Shown here: piece after piece, positions 16,950 to 26,871 of the stretch | Position numbering within the stretch: the first letter of the stretch is position 1 | Layout: each line of letters begins with the position of its first letter | Assembly (NCBI GenBank): GCA_028824295.1 | Contig: JAPPED010000027.1 | Location: 1-64,000 of the forward strand | Reading direction: 5' to 3' | DNA: 64,000 bases | DNA from: Rhodospirillales bacterium | GTDB taxonomy: Bacteria > Pseudomonadota > Alphaproteobacteria > TMED109 | Notes under the pieces: model-generated | What the model was told of the DNA's origin: nothing | The model's input: the letters and a program-made list of their open reading frames with translations, nothing else | Database searches by the model: none | Translations under genes and position numbers: made by a program

Positions 16950-17145
16950 GTGGTCGCGCTGGCCAAATCGGCACGCAGGCTCGGTGTCTGCCGAGGGGCC
17001 GGGCTTCCCTGGGCGGTGCGTGTCGGAACGCTGACGTCGGCACTGCCGAGTGCCAGACAGTGGTTGACCTGATTGCTTCGTTCGGTTCCCAACGGATCTA
17101 CGGATGCCAGCAGGGGCACGCGCGGAATTTCTTCATGGTTGGAAG
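16950..17145 (-). repeat. IS 5' end repeat, copy C (partial)
   Basis: This is a third, more degraded relative of the elements at 7340 and 9903. Shared blocks include CTGCCGAGGGGCCGG, GTGGTTGACCTGATTGCTTCGTT-like text, and CGGATGCCAGCAGGGGCACG. On the minus strand it still reads PLLASVDPLGTERSNQVNHC, the transposase N-terminus. The upstream AT-rich part and the outer IS end found in copies A and B are missing. The other bases in 16876-17248 hold nothing else I recognise, apart from the promoter region expected for the epoxide hydrolase gene. Confidence 0.65.
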
Positions 17146-17248
17146 AAGCGAAGCACAGGTCCAGTGATACGGTGTCATCGGGGCACGGTGGTCCGGGAGC
17201 GACAGATCCACGCCGGAATCAGATGGAGTACGTTGAGGTGAAAACGAC

Positions 17249-18412
17249 ATGACCGTCGACCTCGCACCGTTCCGTGTCGATGTGCCGCAGGATGCGATCG
17301 CAGATCTACGCAAACGCTTGAGTCGCACGCGTTGGCCCGACCAAATCGACGGGTACGGATGGCAGCAGGGCGCGGAGCTCCATGCCGTTCAACGCTACGC
17401 GTCCTACTGGGCGAACGGGTACGACTGGCGGGCAGCGGAAGCTGATCTCAACCGGCTTTCCCACTTCACCGCACATGTGGCCGGGTTGCGACTGCATTTC
17501 GTGCACGAGCGTTCGCCCCATGCACGTGCCGTTCCACTCCTCATCCTGCACGGATGGCCGGGTTCATTCTTCGAGTTCCACAAGCTCATCGAGATGCTGA
17601 CCCGCCCGGAACTGCACGGAGGCGATCCCGCAGACGCCTTTCACGTCATTGCCCCGTCTCTTCCGGGTTTCGCGTTCTCGGAACGACCGCACGAGCCTGG
17701 GATGCACCCGAGTGCGATCGCCGAAATCATGCACACGCTGATGCACGATGTGCTCAGCTACAAGCGCTACGCCGCGCAGGGCGGCGACTGGGGTGCGCTC
17801 GTCGCTTCAGGGATAGCGTTGCGGTATCCCAAGTCGGTCGTGGGGTTGCACCTGAACATGCAGGGCTACCGGGCGAAGACCGGTGGCGATGCCCGGCCCC
17901 TCGACGACGAGGAGAAGAAGTGGCTGGGCGATGCGCGCGCGATGTTTGCCGAGGACATGGCCTACTTCGCGATCCAGGGCACGCGCCCGACGTCGCTCGG
18001 CTACGGCTTGCACGATTCACCGGCCGGGCTCCTCGGCTGGTTCCTGGAAAAGTTCACCGCCTGGACCGATTGCGACGGGGTGCTAGAGAACGCGGTCACA
18101 CGCGACGAGTTCCTGACGAACCTGATGCTCTATTGGGCGACGGGAAGCATCGCCTCCGCCGCGCGCATTTACTACGAGCACTTGCACACCGGCGACCGCG
18201 CGATACTCCCGGCTGGCCAACGGGTCGAGGTCCCGACTGCCATGGCGGTATTTCCCCGGGAGCTTCTGATCGGACCGCGCCAGTGGGTGGATCGGGCGTA
18301 CAACATCGTCCGCTGGACGGAGATGCCGAGGGGCGGGCACTTTGCGGCGCTCGAGCAGCCGGAGCTTCTCGCCGCGGACATCCGGGCATTCTTCAGTGGC
18401 CGGTTCTCGTAG
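17249..18412 (+). CDS. Epoxide hydrolase, alpha/beta-hydrolase fold
   Basis: The 387-residue product matches microsomal-type epoxide hydrolases. The N-terminal EHN lid domain (about 1-110) contains FRVDVPQDAIADLRKRL. The oxyanion motif HGWPGS lies at 101-106. The nucleophile Asp180 sits in AAQGGDWGALVASG and the catalytic His364 in RGGHFAALEQPE. The enzyme opens an epoxide through an ester intermediate and releases a diol. The bacterial members are mostly cytoplasmic; no signal peptide is present. The length matches family members (about 380-400). It follows IS repeat copy C, so it may have its own promoter within about 100 bp. The natural substrate is unknown. Confidence 0.92.
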   Translation: MTVDLAPFRVDVPQDAIADLRKRLSRTRWPDQIDGYGWQQGAELHAVQRYASYWANGYDWRAAEADLNRLSHFTAHVAGLRLHFVHERSPHARAVPLLILHGWPGSFFEFHKLIEMLTRPELHGGDPADAFHVIAPSLPGFAFSERPHEPGMHPSAIAEIMHTLMHDVLSYKRYAAQGGDWGALVASGIALRYPKSVVGLHLNMQGYRAKTGGDARPLDDEEKKWLGDARAMFAEDMAYFAIQGTRPTSLGYGLHDSPAGLLGWFLEKFTAWTDCDGVLENAVTRDEFLTNLMLYWATGSIASAARIYYEHLHTGDRAILPAGQRVEVPTAMAVFPRELLIGPRQWVDRAYNIVRWTEMPRGGHFAALEQPELLAADIRAFFSGRFS

Positions 18413-18670
18413 GCTCCTTCCGGAATTGGCGCCGCCCGTCCCTGACGGGACACTTCACCCGCGTAGGGCGTGACACGGATCTTGGAAGTGAGTTTGGGTG
18501 AGGGGGCGGCGGCTCCAAGCTGTCCGTCGCCCGCAGACGCTGTTGGCGGACATTGAAGGAATATCGTCAACACTTGGAAATCGATTCGCGCTGGCGGGTG
18601 GCAGTCCATTGTGGCGAGGCAAGCGCGCGCCTAGGATTTCGCCGCTGTTGACGGTTGCGGGTGACCCGCC

Positions 18671-19840
18671 ATGAACCAGATTTCGCCTCCAGGGACGGCA
18701 CCGACCAGGGCCGAGCACGCCAAGCGCACGACGACCTATCTTCGCGCCGGGGAGGAACGCGCCCGCGGGCTTGCCAATCGCGGACCGATCCGGTTCGGCG
18801 CCGACGGCAGCCTGCATCCCGACATCCTGAAGGCTTACTGGAAGCACGGTTTCTACGTGTTCCGAAGCGTGGTGGGCGAAGCGGAGCTGGAGGAGCTTCG
18901 ACGCGACGCTGACATGATGATCGAGCGCGCGCCCATGCGTCCGGGCGCCGATCTCGACAGGCACGGCCGCCCGGCCCTCGGGCGGGACTATGCCCGCGAG
19001 CCCTACACGCTGGTGAAGCCGCTCTCCGACCCCTGGGGCGGCACGGACCAGCTCAACGGCCGGCATCCGCACCAAATGGTCCAGCCGCAGCCCGACGCCG
19101 ATGCGCCGGAATATGTGGTCTTCCTGATGTACGGCATGTGCCAGGCGATGCCGTCGGCGCTCCGGGTGTATGGCCATCCGCACCTCTTGACCGTGGCGGA
19201 AGCGATCAACGGGACGGACTTCGTCCCCTACAACGACGCGATCTTCGTCAAGCAAGCAGGCGTCGGCGGCTCCGTCGCATGGCACCAGGACGGCGTCACC
19301 CACTGGGAATCGTCCGATTGGGACGAGGGCATCCACGGCTTCAACTTCCAACTGCAGCTGTATCCGACGACGCCCGCCAATTGCCTCTGGGTCGTGCCAG
19401 GCACCCACAAGCAAGGACGGATCAACATCAGGCGGCGGGTCGCGGAGAACGGCGGCGATGAAAAACTGCCGGACGCCGTGCCGCTCGTCTGCGAGCCCGG
19501 CGACGTCACGATCGTCAATCGTCAAATGTTGCACGGCTCTTTCGCGAACAGCTCGCCCGACAAGCGCATCTCGATCACCATGGGCTTCCACCGCCGCCGG
19601 TCGGTTCTGGGCCAGCGGGGCAAGCTCAAGATGGGTGCCGATCAGGTCTACGACGAGCAGCGCATCTTCGACCGCTCAGCCGTGATCCAGGTCGCCATCG
19701 ACGCGCGGCGGCAGCGCTTTCCCGAAGAAACGCCTTTCCGCTACCGCCCCTTTGCGGGGCAGGAGGACCGGTTCCGCTACAACGACGAGACCTACGAGCG
19801 GGTCCTCCGGGACTACAACACGAAGGACCTGGCGATCTGA
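18671..19840 (+). CDS. Phytanoyl-CoA dioxygenase (PhyH) family protein
   Basis: This 389-residue protein is a 2-oxoglutarate/Fe(II)-dependent oxygenase of the PhyH family. The iron ligands are visible as His205 and Asp207 in SVAWHQDGVTHW and His288 in VNRQMLHGSFANSS; Arg299 (DKRISITMGF) should bind 2-oxoglutarate. The length is somewhat above the usual 270-320 because of an extended N-terminus (1-55). It should act in the cytoplasm on a hydrophobic or quaternary-ammonium substrate; PhyH relatives hydroxylate phytanoyl-CoA, ectoine and many natural products. The gene is followed by a long non-coding gap and has no operon partner. Substrate is undetermined. Confidence 0.9.
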   Translation: MNQISPPGTAPTRAEHAKRTTTYLRAGEERARGLANRGPIRFGADGSLHPDILKAYWKHGFYVFRSVVGEAELEELRRDADMMIERAPMRPGADLDRHGRPALGRDYAREPYTLVKPLSDPWGGTDQLNGRHPHQMVQPQPDADAPEYVVFLMYGMCQAMPSALRVYGHPHLLTVAEAINGTDFVPYNDAIFVKQAGVGGSVAWHQDGVTHWESSDWDEGIHGFNFQLQLYPTTPANCLWVVPGTHKQGRINIRRRVAENGGDEKLPDAVPLVCEPGDVTIVNRQMLHGSFANSSPDKRISITMGFHRRRSVLGQRGKLKMGADQVYDEQRIFDRSAVIQVAIDARRQRFPEETPFRYRPFAGQEDRFRYNDETYERVLRDYNTKDLAI

Positions 19841-20499
19841 CGCCCGCGCGCGGAAGCGCGGACAAGCAGGCACGAGCATCGCCGCAATGTGCGACTTCCT
19901 CTGTCGTGGCGCCCAGGGAACCCCATGAAGGCGAGCAATCGAACGCGCACGGGCTCGCAGGGCCAGTTGTGTCGATGCATCAGCCCGCAAGTTGGGCTTG
20001 AGCACCAAGCCTATCTGGCTTAGGGAACCGCAAGCGATTGGAACTAAGTCTGTCTGCCAACGCATGGAGGCCCCGTTGCTGCCCGCCGACGCAACCATAC
20101 GGCGAGCGCCGTGACGTCGTCAGTCTCGTGCCCCGGGGTTTCGGTTTCAGAACTTCCGGTGAGATTTCGCGCCGTAGCTGCAGTCAACCGCCTTGGTTCC
20201 GCCGGCATGGGCCCCGCGATCGTCTTAGCGAGAGCGCATGTGGTGCACACCGCGTCGATGATTTCGCCCAACCGCTGAACCCCAATTGACGGAGCACCGG
20301 CGCTGCAGTTCTTCGAAGCCTGCACCACGTTCTTCGACGAAGCGAGCTCTGCCGCCCGCTCTCGAGTATGAACCACGGCAAGCGCAATAAGGCCTCACCC
20401 GAGCTGGTCGAATAGACTTGGCTTGAGGTCGCTGCTCGCTGACATGCGACTGGCCCACATGACAATCCGCACACCCACGAGCGAATTGGTGAACCCACG
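19841..20499. other. Intergenic, no gene recognised
   Basis: These 659 bp precede the TonB receptor gene and must contain its promoter. No recognised gene, Fur-box-like palindrome or riboswitch is evident to me. A 110-codon minus frame (20044-20376) is open but unlike anything known. Confidence 0.35.
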
Positions 20500-22977
20500 A
20501 TGAGACAAATTCTCGCAGCGCTTGCCGCAACCGCAACGCTCGCGGCGGGGCACGTGAATGCCGACACGCTGGCCCCCGCCCCGCAGATCATCGCCGAGTA
20601 CGACCGCAGCTTCATCGAGCGCTTCGGCGCCCAGACGTTTGGCGAGATGCTCGACACGGGCATCATCCGCTATTTCTTCACCGGCGGGCGCGACCTGCTC
20701 ATCCTGGTCAACGGGCGGCCCTACGCAACGACCGCGGCCAGCCTAGACACCCTCCCGCTCTCGGCGGTCGAGCGCATCGAGGTGCTGCGGGCCGAGAGCC
20801 TGGGGATACACGGCGGCCATGCCGCGGTACGTGGCGCATTCAACCTCGTGCTGCGGAACGATCTGGACGGCTTCGACGTGCGCGCCGTCACCCGGATGCC
20901 GAGTCGCGACGGCGGCGCCGCGCGCCAGGGCGGCGTCGTATGGGGAGGCGCGATCGGTGATGGCGGACACTTGACCGTCGGCGTCGACATCCTCGACCGC
21001 CAGGAGATTGCCGGCAGGACCCGCGAGCACAGCCGCTCCGAGTGGACGGAGGGCGGAAGCTTCGCGGACGCGAAGAACGTGAGCATCGGCGGCAACACCG
21101 TCTACATCTACAACCGAAACACAGAGGAACTGAGATCCATCTCGCTCGGCATGTGCGACCAGGCGCTTGGCTACACCGGCCCGCTCAGCAACCCTTCGGG
21201 GATTGAATCGGGTGACAAGGGCTGCGGGTTTGCCTACGGCAATCTTTGGTGGGACAGCCCGAGCTACGACCAGAGGAACGCGATCCTGAACCTCAACCAC
21301 CCGATTGGAGAGCGTGCCGAGCTCCACGCGGACGCCAACGTCACGCACGGACGCGGGGCGTTCCGTTACGCACCATCGATCGATGTTTTCTCCGTCGCCC
21401 CAAGCGAGAAACTGCTCGACGCGATCAATGAATCGGCACGCCAGGCCGACCCGGCGTTCGAGGCGACGAGCGAGAACATTTTCTCGGTCGGGCACCGTTT
21501 CATCGGCCACGGCAACCGAGATTGGAATTGGGACACCAAGGCGTACGACGCCTCGGCGAGCATCAGGGGCCGGCTCACCGAAAGCCTCGGTTACGACGCC
21601 CGCGTCGAAGCCTCCAAGTACGACGGCTCGCTGTCGGGCGACACCTTCGTGGACGCCGAAACCATCAGGCACGAGATCGCGGCCGGAAGATACGACCTGA
21701 CGAATCCGCTGTCGGTGAAACCGGACCACCTGGAAGCGATCGAGAGGAGCAGCCTGCGCGAGGAGGAGGACACGGGCTCGAGGTATCTGGGCGCGCGTCT
21801 CGCGCTCAAGGGCGCTGGGCCGAGCGTCGGCGGGCGCACCGCGGCATGGACCGCGGGGGTCGAACTTGGCAGCGCGGAAGCGCACCGACTGCTGGCGTTC
21901 CGGGCTAGCGATGGCCGGACCCGCGACGTGAACGGGGTGCTCGGGTCGGGCGGCACCAGCTACGCCGGCGAGCGCGATGCGGCGGCAGCCTTCGCCGAGG
22001 TGTCCCTGCCGCTCGCCGACGCCGTGGACGTGAGAGCCGCAGCACGGGCCGACGAGTTGGATGACGTCGGCGGGCTGCGCGCGTGGCGCCTCGGAGCCGA
22101 GTACCGCCCGAGCGACATCATCACACTGCGCGGCTCGTGGAGCGCTGGCGAGGGGGCACCCTCCATGTACCACCTGCACAGCACCGCGGCGCAGGACCAC
22201 CCCTATGTCCGTTGCATTCCGGAGAGCGGGCCGCCGCCGCGCACGTGCGACACGGCGAACTACCGGCAGGTGACGCGCCGCACGACCGGCAACCCCGAAC
22301 TCAAGCCGTCGGGATCGGAGAGGCACTCCATTGGCGCGGAAGCCCGAAAAGGTCCGTTCTACCTCGTCGTCGACTGGTACCGACTCACGGCTTCGGATCT
22401 GGCTGGGCAACACGATGCGACTTGGGCAATGCTGAATCGCCCCGAATGCCCGCCGGGCGGCGGCAGCAACTGCATCGAGCGCGCAGCCGGAGACATCTCC
22501 ATCCACGACAGTTTCGCCAACATCGTCAGTAACGAGATTTCGGGAATCAACACCCGGTTCGGGGCGGGCACAGAAACCGGCTGGGGCTTCATCGCCGTGC
22601 GCGGGTTCTGGCGTTACGTCACCGACAGCGAGGAGCACATCGCCGGCGAAGAGCAGCGGTTACCGCTCCCGCGCAATGCGGTGCGTATCGTGACCTCGGC
22701 TGGACGCGGAGGACTTACGGTTTCCTGGGCCTTGAACTACCGCGACGAGATTGAGAGTCAGTTGGGCGACGGACAGTTCAGTTCCTGGACTGGCCACGAT
22801 GTGACGCTCGACTGGAAGAAGCCGCTGGGGCTCGAAAACATGCGGCTAACCACAGGTGTGTACAACGTCACCGACACGAAGCTCTCTACGAACACCGCGC
22901 ATCCCTCCGCGACCGACGGGCCGCGTGCGGCCGGCTGGGGACGCACCTTCTTTGCAACCCTCAACACGCGCTTCTGA
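20500..22977 (+). CDS. TonB-dependent outer-membrane receptor
   Basis: The 825-residue product has a signal peptide ending near ATLAAGHVNA (residue 21). A plug domain (about 25-130) includes RDLLILVNGRPYA, LPLSAVERIEVLRAESLGIH and GAFNLVLRNDLDG. A 22-strand barrel fills the rest and ends in the terminal aromatic FFATLNTRF expected for BAM recognition. Four cysteines in two pairs (MCDQ with GCGF, and CIPE with TCDT) suggest disulfide-closed extracellular loops. It transports a ligand across the outer membrane with TonB energy; the substrate is unknown and no siderophore genes are adjacent. The plug lacks an obvious TonB box, which may be degenerate. It is an orphan receptor without a visible regulator. 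Confidence 0.9.
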   Translation: MRQILAALAATATLAAGHVNADTLAPAPQIIAEYDRSFIERFGAQTFGEMLDTGIIRYFFTGGRDLLILVNGRPYATTAASLDTLPLSAVERIEVLRAESLGIHGGHAAVRGAFNLVLRNDLDGFDVRAVTRMPSRDGGAARQGGVVWGGAIGDGGHLTVGVDILDRQEIAGRTREHSRSEWTEGGSFADAKNVSIGGNTVYIYNRNTEELRSISLGMCDQALGYTGPLSNPSGIESGDKGCGFAYGNLWWDSPSYDQRNAILNLNHPIGERAELHADANVTHGRGAFRYAPSIDVFSVAPSEKLLDAINESARQADPAFEATSENIFSVGHRFIGHGNRDWNWDTKAYDASASIRGRLTESLGYDARVEASKYDGSLSGDTFVDAETIRHEIAAGRYDLTNPLSVKPDHLEAIERSSLREEEDTGSRYLGARLALKGAGPSVGGRTAAWTAGVELGSAEAHRLLAFRASDGRTRDVNGVLGSGGTSYAGERDAAAAFAEVSLPLADAVDVRAAARADELDDVGGLRAWRLGAEYRPSDIITLRGSWSAGEGAPSMYHLHSTAAQDHPYVRCIPESGPPPRTCDTANYRQVTRRTTGNPELKPSGSERHSIGAEARKGPFYLVVDWYRLTASDLAGQHDATWAMLNRPECPPGGGSNCIERAAGDISIHDSFANIVSNEISGINTRFGAGTETGWGFIAVRGFWRYVTDSEEHIAGEEQRLPLPRNAVRIVTSAGRGGLTVSWALNYRDEIESQLGDGQFSSWTGHDVTLDWKKPLGLENMRLTTGVYNVTDTKLSTNTAHPSATDGPRAAGWGRTFFATLNTRF

Positions 22978-23603
22978 GGTCGTGCACGAAGGACAAATGC
23001 ATCGCGTGTATCGACCAAGCGTCGAGTGCACACACTGCCGCCATGCGGGGCCGTGTCGTGTCGCTGCCGGAGACATGGGCGTTGAATGGGGTCGGGCCGG
23101 ACTTCCGGATCGTCAATCACTGCCTCGGCGAGATTGACCACCAACTGCTTCGTCCCGGGCATGCGCTCGCGATGAACCTGACCCAAGTGTCCGGTCCCGG
23201 TTGAGCGCCTGCGCGTTGACGGTCTCTAGGTCGGACGCCGCGGGGGGCACCGCGAACGCGAATCTTGTTGTCAATCAACCGCTGTTTGCATTGGAACCGA
23301 CCGCATTGCCGCTTGCCACTTCCGGATGTGACGTGGCGTCGCGTTGATCCGCAACGGGCGGTTGTGCCGCTGGCCAAGGGCTTGGACGCGTTGTTGTCCA
23401 GCGCGGCCCCTGGGGCGGGCTTCGGCGCGACGAGGCGGCAATGACGCTGGAAACCGACGCCTTCCTGGACGATTCTGGAGACCGCACGCTGCCGACAATC
23501 ATTGCGGCGCGGTCCCAGCCGGCGCGACCGCCGGAACGACAGTTGGCCCTGCGCGGTCCGGCACCGCAACCGGAAACGCGTCCCTACGGGCCGGGAACCA
23601 GCC
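22978..23603. other. Intergenic, no gene recognised
   Basis: The 626 bp between the TonB receptor and the amidase gene contain no protein I recognise. Short frames on the minus strand are of low complexity. The region should include the amidase promoter. Confidence 0.35.
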
Positions 23604-25013
23604 ATGAGCAACGACCAACTCTCCTACCTCTCGGCAACTGAAGCCGCCGCTCTCGTCCGCGACGGCTCGCTGTCGCCGGTCGAACTCGTGATGAACGCGC
23701 TCGAGCGCATCGAGGAGGTCAACCCGACGCTCAACTGCTTCTGCTTCACGTATCCGTCGGATGCCATCGAGCAGGCGCGCGCGGCGGAACGAGCGCTCGC
23801 GGCGGGCGATCAGGTGGGCCCGTTGCACGGGGTGCCCATCGCCATCAAGGACCTCACTCCCACCAAGGGCAAGACGACCACCTTCGGCTCCCACGCCTAC
23901 AGGGACTGGGTGCCCGATTTCGACGCGCTGGTCGTGCAGAATCTGTGTGCGGCCGGTGCCATCATGGTGGGCAAGACAACGACGCCCGAGTTCGCATTCT
24001 CCAGCCTTACCGACAGCCCGCTGTGGGGGATCACCCGCAACCCGTGGAACCCGGACCACACGCCGGGCGGGTCGTCGGGCGGCTCTGCCGCCGCCGTGGT
24101 GGCGGGCTGCGTGCCGCTTGCGGAAGGCTCGGACGCCGGCGGCTCGGTGCGGATCCCCGCCTCGCACAGCGGCTGCGTGGGAATGAAGCCGAGCTCGGGC
24201 CGGATCCCCTTCGAGTTCCTGCCGACCCAGTTCGACTACATGTGCTGCCACGGCCCCCTCTCACGCACCGTGGCGGACGCAGCGCTGTTCCTGAAGCTGT
24301 GCCAGGGGCCGGATGAGCGCGACCTCAACTCGCTCGCGCCGGCGCTGGCAATTGACGTGCCGCCGCCGAGCGACGTGCGCGGCCTGCGACTCGCGCTCTC
24401 GACCGACCTCGGCTACTACCGGGTCGACCCGGACGTAGCGGCAAACACCCGCGCCGCCGCCGCCGCCCTCGCGCAGGCGGGCGCAGAGGTTGAGCCCGTC
24501 GAGCTCGGCTGGAGCAGGGCTTTCAACGACGCGTGGCTGGCCTACTGGAGTGTGTTCCAGGCCACGCATTTCGGCCAGCACCTAGAGCGCTGGCAGGACC
24601 TGATGCACCCCTCCGTAGTCGCGGCAATGGAGGAGGCCCGGGCGATGAGCGCGGTCGAACTCATGAAGACGGAGACGATCTACACCGATGCCTGGAACGC
24701 GCTGCGGCCGATCCTCGAGCGCTGTGACGCGCTGCTCTGCCCGACGGAATCAATCCCGGCGCCCCCAGTCGACTACGACGAGCTCGGCTCCATGGGTGAC
24801 ACCGACGACGGCCGGCACATGGGCATGGACATGACCATGCAGTTCAACGCGCTCAAGCTGCCTGCGCTCTCCGTTCCCTCAGGCTTCTCGTCTCAGGGGC
24901 TGCCCACGGGCCTGCAGATCGTCGGCCGCCGCTTCGACGATGTGACGGTGCTCCGCATCGGCGCCGCGCTGGAGGAGGCCTGCCCCTGGCGCCAGCACCG
25001 ACCGAGCCTGTGA
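23604..25013 (+). CDS. Amidase signature family enzyme
   Basis: The 469-residue product has the Ser-cisSer-Lys triad of the amidase signature family: Lys82 in GVPIAIKDL, the cis-Ser in DHTPGGSSGGSAAAVVAG (about 157), and nucleophile Ser181 in EGSDAGGSVRIPASHSG. The length matches the family (about 450-500). It hydrolyses a carboxamide to an acid and ammonia; GatA-type tRNA amidotransferase is unlikely because gatB and gatC are not adjacent. The start at 23604 (MSNDQLSYLS) fits family N-termini; the frame is open farther upstream but with unrelated residues. It is cytoplasmic and stands alone. Confidence 0.9.
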   Translation: MSNDQLSYLSATEAAALVRDGSLSPVELVMNALERIEEVNPTLNCFCFTYPSDAIEQARAAERALAAGDQVGPLHGVPIAIKDLTPTKGKTTTFGSHAYRDWVPDFDALVVQNLCAAGAIMVGKTTTPEFAFSSLTDSPLWGITRNPWNPDHTPGGSSGGSAAAVVAGCVPLAEGSDAGGSVRIPASHSGCVGMKPSSGRIPFEFLPTQFDYMCCHGPLSRTVADAALFLKLCQGPDERDLNSLAPALAIDVPPPSDVRGLRLALSTDLGYYRVDPDVAANTRAAAAALAQAGAEVEPVELGWSRAFNDAWLAYWSVFQATHFGQHLERWQDLMHPSVVAAMEEARAMSAVELMKTETIYTDAWNALRPILERCDALLCPTESIPAPPVDYDELGSMGDTDDGRHMGMDMTMQFNALKLPALSVPSGFSSQGLPTGLQIVGRRFDDVTVLRIGAALEEACPWRQHRPSL

Positions 25014-25219
25014 CGGACGACCCGCATGGGACCAATCCGAGAACGGGCGTGTGCAGGGAACCGAACACCATCCGTGCCACGGGAGCACTGGGAAATCTGG
25101 CCAGACATCTTGGCAACGCGAGCCAAGCCTGCAAGATGTTAGGCCAGTCGCGTGCGCCCAAGTGATTCGGTGCTGCTGTCGCAATCCTGCCCAACTGCCA
25201 TCACGGTGAACCCGATCGA

Positions 25220-26368
25220 ATGACGAACGGAACTGAAACCCTCATCCGGCTCCTGAGCACCGTCGGCCTCGGATCGTGGGTGGTGCAAGTGTTCGTGGTG
25301 GTCCTTGCGACTGCCCTGCTCGCGTTCGCCTCGAGCCGCCTGGTGGCACGGTTGCATCCAACGCTCAAGCGCACTCCCAGCGTGTGGGATGAGAGCCTCG
25401 TCGAAGCGATCGGCCCGCCCTTGCGCGTGTTCCTCTGGGTCGCAGGCATCGCGTTCGCGATCGAAATCATCCAGAACGAGGTCGGGGCCACCATTTTCGA
25501 AGCAGTCGACCCGATCCGGGACGTGGGCCTCATCGCCGCGGTCGCATGGTTCCCGGTACGGTTCATTCGTATCGCTGAAGTCAATTTCATTGCAGATCGG
25601 GAAGTCAAGGGCGAAGAGGTCGACCGGGCCACCCTCGATGCAATCGTCAAGTTGCTCCGGCTCTCCGTGATGATCACCGCCTTCCTGGTGGCTTTGCAGA
25701 CCCTCGGGTTCAGCATCTCCGGCGTGCTTGCCTTCGGCGGCATCGGCGGAATCGCGGTTGGTTTCGCGGCAAAGGACCTGCTCGCGAACTTCTTCGGCGG
25801 GCTGATGATCTACCTTGACCGTCCCTTCGCGATCGGAGACTGGATTCGCTCGCCTGACCGCCAGATCGAAGGCACCGTGGAACGGATTGGATGGCGCCTG
25901 ACGGTGATCCGTGGTTTCGACACCCGGCCGCTGTACATCCCCAATAGCGCGTTCGCCAACATCGCAGTGGAAAATCCCTCCCGCATGCGGAACCGCCGCA
26001 TCTACGAAACCATCGGCATCCGCTATGACGATGTCACAAGGATGGGAGCCATCGTGGCCGACGTCGAGGCAATGCTGCGCACGCACGCCGATATCGACGC
26101 CGACAAGTTCCTGATGGTCAACTTCGACGCCTTCGCCCCGTCCTCGCTCGACTTCTTCATCTATTGCTACACGCGCACGACCGACTGGGCGCAGTACCAT
26201 CAAGTAAAGCAGGACGTGTTGCTGCGCATCGCCGAGGTCATCGCCCGCCACGGCGCGGAAATCGCGTTCCCGACGTCCACCGTGCACCTTGCCGGGGACA
26301 CCCTTCAGGCAGGCGAGAGTGCGGCGGGCTCCCGCAGCCGGGAAGAGCCACCCCCCGACGCTGGCTGA
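25220..26368 (+). CDS. MscS-family mechanosensitive channel
   Basis: The 382-residue product has about four or five membrane helices in the first 190 residues, followed by the MscS pore-lining helix and beta domain. The core reads LAFGGIGGIAVGFAAKDLLA (TM3) and FFGGLMIYLDRPFAIGDWI. Next come EGTVERIGWRLTVIRGFDT and YIPNSAFANIAVENPSR, classic MscS vestibule motifs. It opens under membrane tension to release solutes during osmotic downshock. The extra N-terminal helices make it closer to YnaI or plant MSL types than to minimal MscS. The charged Pro-rich tail after about 365 is variable in the family. It lies alone between the amidase and the NDUFA9-like gene. Confidence 0.93.
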   Translation: MTNGTETLIRLLSTVGLGSWVVQVFVVVLATALLAFASSRLVARLHPTLKRTPSVWDESLVEAIGPPLRVFLWVAGIAFAIEIIQNEVGATIFEAVDPIRDVGLIAAVAWFPVRFIRIAEVNFIADREVKGEEVDRATLDAIVKLLRLSVMITAFLVALQTLGFSISGVLAFGGIGGIAVGFAAKDLLANFFGGLMIYLDRPFAIGDWIRSPDRQIEGTVERIGWRLTVIRGFDTRPLYIPNSAFANIAVENPSRMRNRRIYETIGIRYDDVTRMGAIVADVEAMLRTHADIDADKFLMVNFDAFAPSSLDFFIYCYTRTTDWAQYHQVKQDVLLRIAEVIARHGAEIAFPTSTVHLAGDTLQAGESAAGSRSREEPPPDAG

Positions 26369-26871
26369 TGCGCCGGTTGCTCTAGTTGAACGCCATTGAC
26401 CGCGTTCTGCAATCCGTTCAGCACGCTCCACGATCGGTCCGTCCCCCTCCTTGCCCGGAAACAAGGAGACCCCTGGATTCGTTCGCCACAGCACCCAGCC
26501 TGTCGGGGAGAATCACCGCGATCGGTTTCGCGACGCTCGCCGCCTGCTGACCGCCTGGCATGGGTTCTGCCGAAGGCATCTGACAGAACGCGAATTCCCT
26601 CGCGTCGAGCATGAGACCGCCGCCGTGGCCGCGTGGGGGTGTTTCTTCACAATCGATACGAGGTTGGCCTTTGGCCGTTCGACATCGTTTTCTTTGTGCC
26701 GGCCACGGTGGGAAGGCCTCCAGGTCACCGAGAGCTCTGTTGGGAGCTATATGTTGGACTATGATTCTCGTGCACCAGCCCTGTTCGCCGACTTGCAAAT
26801 AAGCTCAAGATCCAGAACAGCCAGCCCTCCGCCATCACGGGCATTAGCCATCTGTGGCCCAGTTGCGACCA
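26369..26871. other. Intergenic, no gene recognised
   Basis: No recognised gene lies in these 503 bp. Frames on both strands are open for up to 143 codons, but they lack family motifs and have no convincing ribosome sites. Base composition is mixed and slightly lower in G+C from 26640 to 26820. Confidence 0.35.

Noticed and set aside
20743-22638. Minus-strand frame of 631 codons opposite the TonB receptor
   Set aside because: No family motifs, while the plus frame has signal peptide, plug and terminal aromatic residue of a receptor.
23117-23611. IS66-like fragment (LDNNASKPLASG) in the gap before the amidase
   Set aside because: A short resemblance to the IDNNAAERA motif, but neighbouring residues do not continue as transposase and the frame is of low complexity.
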